Assembly (NCBI GenBank): GCA_029098265.1
Contig: JAQXNZ010000085.1
Span: forward strand, 1 to 38,432
DNA length: 38,432 nucleotides
Source: Clostridia bacterium
Lineage (GTDB): Bacteria; Bacillota; Clostridia; Lachnospirales; Anaerotignaceae
Reading direction: 5' to 3'
Below the pieces are notes generated by a model. That model was not told where the DNA came from. It made no database searches and saw only the letters and a program-made list of their open reading frames with translations. Within the stretch, counting starts at the first letter, position 1. Every line of letters begins with the position of its first letter. This document shows positions 28,972 to 36,143 of the stretch, piece after piece. The position numbers and the translations under genes were made by a program.

Positions 28972-31511
28972 TTGCCCCCTTTCAGATTGATTTTAGGCAG
29001 TGTCAGATATGTATCGCTGTATATATCGGCACTGAGTGTAAACCTTCCGTCGGAAGAAATATACTTTCCTGCATTTCCCTTAAGGTCGGCTGCACTTATT
29101 TTTTCATATTCTCCCGTCTCGCAGTTCAATACCATAGGTTCGCCTCTGAATGCGTCGTAGTTATCCCATTCAACGGCTATTTCCGAAATATTGCCGCTCT
29201 CAGACAGGTCATATTCACAGCTGACATTGCCGGCACTGTTGGTATAAAGCTCATAATAATATATATCCCAGTACTGTCCAGAGTTCTGTCCGTCACCGTC
29301 AAGATATATTTCATCGGGGAATATATATCCGAACGGTATATCATATCCGTCCGACAGTGAAAGGTCTGTCTCAAATTTCTTCACCATGAGGTTTTCCCAG
29401 TTTTCGTTGACGGTTTTGCCGTTCAGCTCTTTATCGCTCTCGATAAGGCGTTTTTCACTGAAGGCGGCAAAGGTTATTTCCAGTCCGTTTTCCCTCAGGT
29501 CATAGCTGTTATTATATACAAGGCTGTTGAAAAGTCTGTATCTCTGTTCCAGCTTATATGCCTCAGTCGATGACACACCCCTTCTGAATACCATGCTGTC
29601 CTGATATTCATTTTCATCAAGGCCGTATATCATCTGTCTTACCATCTGATAGCCGTTATCAATCCATTTCTGATATTCCTCGGCTGAAAGGGGCAGGCTT
29701 ATATCAAGGCTTCCTCCTGCCTCTATACGGTCAAACTTCTGATACTGTCCGCCGAAGCCTACTATTACGTCAAACAGGTCATAATCCAGATTGTTATAAA
29801 TTGTTCCGACTATGCTTGAGCCCTTGACCGTAAAGACCGCATCGATGGCATCGCTTATACTGCTGTCAATATTTGTATAGAAGCTGCTGCCTTCCCATGC
29901 GTTCTGGTCATGGTATGTAACCGATGTTCCGCCGACTGTATCTTTTACGGTGTAGGCGCATATACTCTCGTTATTTGTTGTTGATCCGTAATATCCGTAG
30001 CCGTAATACTGGCTTGTATCATATACATTTATCTTTTCGCCGAGAGAAAGTGTAACATCTCCCTTCCCAGGCGTTCTTATGCCAACCGAAACCATTGTTG
30101 ACGGGCTGGCCGAATCCAAATCCGTATATGTCATAAAGTTAATCAGCGAATCCTTCTGATAGCTGGTGGCGCTTATGGCAAATATAATGCCTGAGAATAT
30201 AACAGCGATGGCAGGTATAACAACCCAGCCCTTCTCGCGCTTGTCCTTCTTTTTAAGCACGATATAGCATATAGGACCCACTGCAATTATATATACAGCC
30301 AGTATTCCCAAAAGAACCATAAGCTGTTTCTTTTCGATGGAGGGCAGTCTGTTTACGGAGTCAATCATCTCGGGATAATATTCATAGTTCCTGTTGGAGG
30401 AAAATTTTTCGGGCATTGTGTTCCTGTAGAAGTAGGTGAAATAATCAGCGGCATTATCCATTGAGGCCGTAGGGTCCGCACCCAAATCAAAGGTATGGAC
30501 GATTATTTTTCCGTCTCCGAAGTCCAGAGTTTTTGATATTTCCTTGCCACCCTGTATTTCCGTTGCTTCTGCACCGGGAACATCTATTACTGCGGTGTCG
30601 GCGCTTCCGCCAAAGCACATGGTTTTGTCATATCCCTCAAAGGTGAAGTCAAATGCATCTTCAAGTCCCTTAAGAGTCTTTTCTGCATTAAGGCCCGTTC
30701 CTATTATGAGAAGTCCGCCCTTTTCCGTCCATTTTACAAGGGCTGAAATCTGTTTTTCCGAAAGGGACTCCGTATTGAAATCGTCTATTATCACTGCGCC
30801 GAAGCAGTCCATAACCTCTGCACTGTCAGGGAAAGTATCTGCGTCAATAAAAGCCACATAGTTGGTTGTATATCCGCTTCTGTTATTATATATATCCTCG
30901 CCTATCTTAAGATTTTTAAGATAATCCAGGTTGGAGGATTTTGAATCCGTTACAACGGCTGTCATAACCTGCTCCGGTGTAAACGGCGTTACCTGCTTAT
31001 TAATTGAGGCAACCGTATTTCCGTTTTCATCGGCAAGCCTTATATTCATATATGTGGCACCCGCTTCGGGATAGACAGTAAAGCTGTATTCACCCGCTCC
31101 GCCCGAGGCAATATCAGCATCCTGTGTATAAAGTATGTAGGATGAAGGGCTGTACATGGTATTCACACTTGTATATACCTTTACTTCCACATAGCCCTTG
31201 AAGTCCTCTCCGCTGTTATATACAGTTACCTTGACAGGTGTCTGTCTGTTTATCATAAACACACCGTCAAATCCGACTTCCGCATCCAGTTCAAAATCCG
31301 CACCGGACACCGCTGTGTCCTCCTCGGCAATTTTTGTCTGGGTGTTTTCTTCTGCCGTTTCCGCAATGTCATAGTATGCAATCTCCTTGCTGGCCGCCGA
31401 CGGCGCGGCAAAGATAGGCACAACGATGCTCAAGACCATTGCAAGAACTATCAGGACGGCTATTACTGCCATTAGCTTCTGTCTGCCGCCCTTATTATTG
31501 TTTTTCTTCAT
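28968..31511 (-). CDS. Large membrane protein with extracytoplasmic domains, first gene of the ABC/VWA operon
   Basis: Start MKKNNNKGGRQKLMAV with SD GGAGGTGCAGAGGATG; N-terminal TM; CFGAVIIDDFNTESLSEKQISALVKWTEKGGLLIIGTG; central TM pair flanking VLKKKDKREKGW. Confidence 0.8.
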   Translation of the reverse strand: MKKNNNKGGRQKLMAVIAVLIVLAMVLSIVVPIFAAPSAASKEIAYYDIAETAEENTQTKIAEEDTAVSGADFELDAEVGFDGVFMINRQTPVKVTVYNSGEDFKGYVEVKVYTSVNTMYSPSSYILYTQDADIASGGAGEYSFTVYPEAGATYMNIRLADENGNTVASINKQVTPFTPEQVMTAVVTDSKSSNLDYLKNLKIGEDIYNNRSGYTTNYVAFIDADTFPDSAEVMDCFGAVIIDDFNTESLSEKQISALVKWTEKGGLLIIGTGLNAEKTLKGLEDAFDFTFEGYDKTMCFGGSADTAVIDVPGAEATEIQGGKEISKTLDFGDGKIIVHTFDLGADPTASMDNAADYFTYFYRNTMPEKFSSNRNYEYYPEMIDSVNRLPSIEKKQLMVLLGILAVYIIAVGPICYIVLKKKDKREKGWVVIPAIAVIFSGIIFAISATSYQKDSLINFMTYTDLDSASPSTMVSVGIRTPGKGDVTLSLGEKINVYDTSQYYGYGYYGSTTNNESICAYTVKDTVGGTSVTYHDQNAWEGSSFYTNIDSSISDAIDAVFTVKGSSIVGTIYNNLDYDLFDVIVGFGGQYQKFDRIEAGGSLDISLPLSAEEYQKWIDNGYQMVRQMIYGLDENEYQDSMVFRRGVSSTEAYKLEQRYRLFNSLVYNNSYDLRENGLEITFAAFSEKRLIESDKELNGKTVNENWENLMVKKFETDLSLSDGYDIPFGYIFPDEIYLDGDGQNSGQYWDIYYYELYTNSAGNVSCEYDLSESGNISEIAVEWDNYDAFRGEPMVLNCETGEYEKISAADLKGNAGKYISSDGRFTLSADIYSDTYLTLPKINLKGGK

Positions 31512-31643
31512 CCTCTGCACCTCCGCAATATATAAAAACGTATAAGTACGCAGTAATATAATTACTGTCATAATTATACTTTTATATACGGTATAAAATC
31601 CATTACAAATCTCTTAACATTATTTAAAAATACTGATATAAAC

Positions 31644-31672
31644 AAAAATCCCGGCTCTTCCAAAGAACCGGG
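31644..31672 (-). terminator. Terminator hairpin following repeat copy C
   Basis: CCCGGCTCTT/AAGAACCGGG (31650-31659/31663-31672); minus-strand T-run from A5 at 31644-31648. Confidence 0.8.
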
Positions 31673-31673
31673 T

Positions 31674-31945
31674 CAGACTGTAAGCAAACTTAACTAATTA
31701 TTTTAAATTACATGATATTAGCCACAATAACCGGGAAAAGTTCGGAAAACCGGGAAGGTTTTCTGAGGCTTTAAACCACGGCAGAATTCACTTCTGCCGT
31801 GGAGAAGTCCTAAGACACAAGCCATGCGCAGTGTAAAGTGCAAACCGCGTGAAAGTCGCGACGCCGTAGGCGTTCCCGTAGGGAATTTGAGAACCTGTCG
31901 GACTTCATACCTTAATACATCAAGTCGAAAACCTGTTTTCGACTT
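31674..31945 (-). repeat. Modular hairpin-rich dispersed repeat, copy C (lacks the first GTGTCGAC hairpin)
   Basis: Minus strand: AAGTCGAAAACAGGTTTTCGACTT...; stems GAAGTCC/GGACTTC (31900-31906 and 31804-31810) and CCACGGCAGAA/TTCTGCCGTGG (31776-31786/31792-31802); GAAAACCTTCCCGGTTTTCCG; end AGTTTGCTTACAGTCTG. Confidence 0.88.
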
Positions 31946-31956
31946 AATCATAGTTA

Positions 31957-32895
31957 TTATACATTAGACATTATAAGCATTGTAAGCGGAATCAGCGTAA
32001 TTAATGACGCCGCAGTAGTCAATACAACGCACTTGGACGCAAACATATAGTCTGCATTATATTCCTGAGAGAAAATTACTGCCGCAGAACCTGTAGGCAT
32101 GGCCATCAATATAGTCATAACGCCGCTCATTTCATAACTCATTCTAAATATAAATACGCAGATAATATATGTTAAAATCGGTACAACAGCCATTTTAGCT
32201 ACAGTTATTATATATATTCTGACATCGGCAAATAAAGTGTTCATCTTTATTTTGCCTAAGCTGTATCCGATTATAAACATTGCAATAGGCAAACTTGCTC
32301 CGCCTATTTTATCAAAGGTATTGGTTATTATAAAAGGAAGCTTTATGTTGCAGAAGAAAAGCGCAAGTCCTATTACTATTCCTATAAAGCCGGGGCTCAA
32401 AATCTTTTTAGGTTCAATTCTTATTCCGTCTCTGCCGTTTTCTCCCGATAGCTGTATAAACACTATACCGACAGTAAATATAAGTATATCTACGGCAACC
32501 TCTACCAATCCGGCATAAAATACCGCTTCTTTTCCGAAAATAGTATTAATTATCGGTAAACCTATGCCGCCGGTATTAGCAAAAAAAAGGCAGAAAGCAA
32601 TTAAACATGTATAGTTTTTCTCCATCTTCAGTATCTTTCTGAGGCAATATGCAAGTACACATGTCAAGCAAAACACTGAAAAAGTAGAAAAGAGTATCTT
32701 AATTATCGCAGTCATATACCTTTTTTCAAAATCAATCTGCATGGAATTGATAATAAGCAGCGGAAGTACAACGCTCATTAAAAATTTGGACATACCCTTG
32801 CTTTGTTCCTCAGTGATTATATTTTTCTTTCCGAAAATAAATCCCGGTATCATAAGCAGGAATATTGTTATTAAAGCATAAAAAGCGTCTTTCAT
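31957..32895 (-). CDS. AEC family transporter (auxin efflux carrier type permease)
   Basis: About ten hydrophobic segments; FCLFFANTGGIGLPIINTIFGKEAVFYAG and TILMAMPTGSAAVIFSQEYNAD are AEC motifs. Confidence 0.9.
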   Translation of the reverse strand: MKDAFYALITIFLLMIPGFIFGKKNIITEEQSKGMSKFLMSVVLPLLIINSMQIDFEKRYMTAIIKILFSTFSVFCLTCVLAYCLRKILKMEKNYTCLIAFCLFFANTGGIGLPIINTIFGKEAVFYAGLVEVAVDILIFTVGIVFIQLSGENGRDGIRIEPKKILSPGFIGIVIGLALFFCNIKLPFIITNTFDKIGGASLPIAMFIIGYSLGKIKMNTLFADVRIYIITVAKMAVVPILTYIICVFIFRMSYEMSGVMTILMAMPTGSAAVIFSQEYNADYMFASKCVVLTTAASLITLIPLTMLIMSNV

Positions 32896-32916
32896 ATTTT
32901 ACCTCCGCACCGTAAA

Positions 32917-32947
32917 AAAGGGGAGTAGAATGGCTTCTTCCCTACAG
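32917..32947 (-). terminator. Left copy of a 31-nt direct repeat containing a terminator-like hairpin
   Basis: AAAGGGGAGTAGAATGGCTTCTTCCCTACAG; same as 33161-33191 except two mismatches, both in one stem arm. Confidence 0.8.
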
Positions 32948-33160
32948 ACTGTAGACAAACTAATTTTTCGTGCGGAAAGGTTTGGAAAACGAAGGGTTTT
33001 CCAAGTGGAATCCGCAGGCGGAATTCATTTCCGTCGAGGAGAATGGCATGTTTCAAGGCTTTTCATGTTTTTTGAAAAGCCGATGGAATAGCCATTCATG
33101 CATTAATTTAAACAAGTCGAAAACCTGTTTTCGACTTAGTGTCGACTTTGTCGACACTAT
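32948..33160 (-). repeat. Modular hairpin-rich dispersed repeat, copy D
   Basis: Minus strand: AGTGTCGAC-AAA-GTCGACACT (33138-33158), AAGTCGAAAAC-AG-GTTTTCGACTT (33114-33137), stem GAATGGC/GCCATTC with inner GGCTTTTCA/TGAAAAGCC (33057-33065/33073-33081), TTGGAAAACCCTTCGTTTTCCAA, end AGTTTGTCTACAGT. Confidence 0.92.
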
Positions 33161-33191
33161 AAAGGGGAGTAGAATGGCTACTCCCCTACAG
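33161..33191 (-). terminator. Right copy of the 31-nt direct repeat; probable original terminator of the PLP-enzyme gene
   Basis: Perfect stem GGGGAGTAG-AATGG-CTACTCCCC (33164-33186) with minus-strand TTTATA, 24 nt after the stop of 33215..34435. Confidence 0.8.
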
Positions 33192-33214
33192 TAAAACAAT
33201 GTATAAGTAAGTGA

Positions 33215-34435
33215 TTAGTTATTGCCGTAAGCAACCTCAAGAGCGTTGAGAATATCAGCAACAAGTTCTTCTGTGTTCTCAATACCGATTGAGAATCTTA
33301 ACATAGAGTCTGTGATACCGATAGCATATCTCTGCTCTCTTGTAAGATTGTCGTGTGAGCTGTGAGGAGGATATGAGAATGTTGTTCTGTATCCGCCGAG
33401 TGTCATAGCGTAATGAGCAAGTTTGCAAGTTCTCATAAACTTGTTGAATTTGCTTGTAGGTGCATCGTAGTCTTCTTCTTCGGGAAGCTCGATTGTCATC
33501 ATTCCGCCGTAATGTCCGTTGAACTGAGCCTTAGCGAGTTCATGGTAAGGGCTGCTCTCTAATGAAGCATGGAATACGTTCTTAACATAGGGGCTCTTCT
33601 CAAGTGCTGCTGCAAGAGCCTGAGCGTTTTTGTCCTGCTGTTCAATACGAAGCTTCATTGTTCTCATACCACGGCATGTTAACCATGATGAGAAAGGATC
33701 AGCCTGTGTACCGAGAACTACCTGAATGTTATGGCATTTCTTAACGAGGTCAGCAGGTCCTACAATAGCGCCTGTAACTGCATCTGAATGACCGTTAGCA
33801 AACTTTGTTAAGCTGATAACTTCAAGGTCTGCACCGAGTTCAAGGGGTCTTGCAAGTGCGCCTGTCATGAATGTGTTGTCTACTACAAGGAGAGCGCCTA
33901 CAGAATGAGCGAGTTCTGAAAGAGCTTTAAGGTCAGCAACATTGCAAAGAGGGTTGCCAACTGTCTCTGTGTAGATAACTGCTGTGTTGGGTTTAAGATG
34001 AGCCTTAACCTCATCAAGGTTTGTGCAGTCGATAACTGATGTCTCTACACCGTATTTTCCGAGGATGTCTGTGAATACTTCGTTAGACTCTCCGTAGATT
34101 GTTTTATCTGAAATGATGTGATCTCCGGCCTTAGTTAAAGCGATGATAGCTGTTGAGATAGCAGCCATACCTGCTGAGCAAGAGATAGCTGCTTCGCCGC
34201 CCTCTGTGTAGGCAACAAGCTCTGCAAGTGCATTTCTGTTAGGGTTTCTGTTTCTGTTGTAGCAGTAATCTCCCTCTTTATATCTCTGAAGAAGGTCAGC
34301 AACATCCTCTACATTGTGGGCTGTTGACATATGGATAGGGAGTGCTTCGGGGTCACTTGCGGGATGTGAGAAATATGCGCCTGCTTCTAATACATTTGTC
34401 TCAAATGAGAATTTGGGATCAAGTTCATGTTTCAT
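33215..34435 (-). CDS. PLP-dependent Cys/Met metabolism enzyme (methionine gamma-lyase / cystathionine gamma-lyase family)
   Basis: ISCSAGMAAISTAIIALTKAGDHIISDKTIYGES, IYTETVGNPLCNVADL, VVDNTFMTGALARPLELGADLEVISLTKFANGHSDAVTG (PLP-lysine region), LRFSIGIENTEELVADI. Confidence 0.9.
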   Translation of the reverse strand: MKHELDPKFSFETNVLEAGAYFSHPASDPEALPIHMSTAHNVEDVADLLQRYKEGDYCYNRNRNPNRNALAELVAYTEGGEAAISCSAGMAAISTAIIALTKAGDHIISDKTIYGESNEVFTDILGKYGVETSVIDCTNLDEVKAHLKPNTAVIYTETVGNPLCNVADLKALSELAHSVGALLVVDNTFMTGALARPLELGADLEVISLTKFANGHSDAVTGAIVGPADLVKKCHNIQVVLGTQADPFSSWLTCRGMRTMKLRIEQQDKNAQALAAALEKSPYVKNVFHASLESSPYHELAKAQFNGHYGGMMTIELPEEEDYDAPTSKFNKFMRTCKLAHYAMTLGGYRTTFSYPPHSSHDNLTREQRYAIGITDSMLRFSIGIENTEELVADILNALEVAYGNN

Positions 34436-34512
34436 TTTAATGCCTCCTATACTGAATTTAAAAGTTTGATTTATTGTAAAGCCGAATTAGCCGGCTAAAA
34501 ATCCGTTATATT

Positions 34513-35478
34513 TTATTTTTCGATTTCGCCGTATGTAATTAAGTCGTCGCCCTTCTTCATAGCGAGTGTTGATGTAGTGATAACCACATGTCCGTCAAAT
34601 TTAGCATTTACGGTTTCAAGTAAATTGCCGAACATATCTGTAATCTCAGCTATCTTCTGGCCTTCCTTAATATCATCGCCTACTTTGCAGAACATATAGC
34701 AAAGGCCTGTAGCGCCTGCTTCTGTCCACTCATGTCTTGTAAAGAACTTCTGGTTGGGGTTAACTGCTGTTTCACCGGGAAGTATCTTTAAGCATTTAGC
34801 AACTGTAAGAAGATCTGCTTTATAAGCATCTACTTCTTCTCTTGACCATGTGCCTCTGCATCCTCTTTCAAAAAGAAGTGAAGGTACATTTTTATCAATA
34901 GATGATGAGTTGTAGCACTCAGTTCTTCCGCCGGAGTTCATTCTCCACTCAAAGCTTAAGCATTTAGCAACTTCATTGGCAGCTGCATTGTTTTCGGAAA
35001 GCTTGGGAGCACAGCAGATAACGCATGCTTCAAGATCCTCAACCATGTCTCCGCTGTGGCAGTCAACATGGAAATCGCTTCTTCCTGCAAATTCATCAGA
35101 TATATATGCACATATCTTGTCTGCAAGAGTTCCGTTTGCATTGCCGGGGAAAAGTCTGTTAAGATTCTTTCTTTCAGGGTCAGCAGGTACTACATATGTC
35201 TGACGTTCTTCAAAGCCTGACATATTTACGCAATGTACAAGAACAATTGCACCGCTTACATCTTTAGGATCAATCTCTTTTGAAAGTTCTACCATAGAGA
35301 TAATTCCGGGATATTCAGCGCCATGAATACCGGCTGTAGCTAAAAATGTTTTTCCGTCTTCCTTACCATTAATAACTGTTACAGGAAATTTGAAATCAGT
35401 TCCGGGAACAGTTGCGAATCCTGAAGCCTTTTCACCTGGAGCAACAGTAATTCCGCCATAAGTGATACTATTCTTCAT
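34513..35478 (-). CDS. Succinylglutamate desuccinylase/aspartoacylase family (M14-like) deacylase
   Basis: TAGIHGAEYPGIISMVELSKEID (HxxE zinc motif), VDCHSGD; SD AAGAGGTG before ATGAAGAATAG (the upstream start in the ORF track is GTG). Confidence 0.85.
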   Translation of the reverse strand: MKNSITYGGITVAPGEKASGFATVPGTDFKFPVTVINGKEDGKTFLATAGIHGAEYPGIISMVELSKEIDPKDVSGAIVLVHCVNMSGFEERQTYVVPADPERKNLNRLFPGNANGTLADKICAYISDEFAGRSDFHVDCHSGDMVEDLEACVICCAPKLSENNAAANEVAKCLSFEWRMNSGGRTECYNSSSIDKNVPSLLFERGCRGTWSREEVDAYKADLLTVAKCLKILPGETAVNPNQKFFTRHEWTEAGATGLCYMFCKVGDDIKEGQKIAEITDMFGNLLETVNAKFDGHVVITTSTLAMKKGDDLITYGEIEK

Positions 35479-35521
35479 TTTTAACACCTCTTATTTTGTT
35501 TTTCTTATTTTTTCTGACTTC

Positions 35522-35552
35522 AGTTTAAATCCTATAGTTACTATAAAGTCAA
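35522..35552 (-). promoter_or_regulatory. Promoter of the deacylase/PLP-enzyme operon with 19-bp spacer and dyad
   Basis: Minus strand TTGACT-TTATAGTAACTATAGGATT-TAAACT. Confidence 0.7.
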
Positions 35553-35850
35553 TACATCTGTTATTTTTTGTGTTTTTGATAATGTGCAAAAACTCTATAC
35601 TTACATTAGACTTTAAACAACGCAGCACAAAAGGAATTATTTACAACAGAAAAGAAATATTGAAGACTTGTTTTGTTTATTACCAACATCTTCATTTAGT
35701 AACGAAATATAATTACCAATAATTTAAATAATATTTCGTATCTATTTTTAGATATATTGCATAACAAATTATTGTATTAAATCAGGTACAACCTTTTTCT
35801 ATCTATACAGTTTTTTAAAAAAACTCTAAAATCGAAAAACAACAACCGTA

Positions 35851-35881
35851 TTGACTTTATAGTTACTGTAGAATTTATACT
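35851..35881 (+). promoter_or_regulatory. Promoter of the DUF819 gene with 19-bp spacer and dyad
   Basis: Plus strand TTGACT-TTATAGTTACTGTAGAATT-TATACT. Confidence 0.7.
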
Positions 35882-36143
35882 GTATTTGTCAACAGAAACA
35901 AGTTGTTGTAAAACACATATCAGCCTTATGTCAGGCCTTATATTTCAAAAGGAGGAATTATTTATATCTTATATTAATGTTACCTTGAATTTAAGGCAAT
36001 GTATAATGTAGAAGCTTATTATCAACTTTATATGCTTTAGAAAATTAAAAGGTATATGTATTAAAACTTAATATCGGATGGTCATTAAAATAACTCATAG
36101 TGGACTTATATGTACGACAAACATTTTATAAGGGGGATTTAAT

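Noticed and set aside
8150-33160. CRISPR array
   Set aside because: Only four dispersed copies thousands of bases apart, no regular spacers, no cas genes.
33041-33191. GAATGGC in copy D's stem matching AGAATGGCT in its flanking direct repeat, as a recognition link
   Set aside because: Copy A has the same GAATGGC stem with an unrelated flanking hairpin, so it is probably coincidence.
8050-33194. Similar peptides from ORFs in the repeats (MSTKSTLSRKQVFDLFKLM..., ...LKPQKTFPVFRTFPGYC..., ...RWNSHSCINLNKSKTCFRLSVDFVDT...) as a conserved protein family
   Set aside because: They translate both strands of the palindromic repeat. Internal stems change by compensatory substitution and module swaps instead of codon-wise, and there are no convincing SD/start sites.
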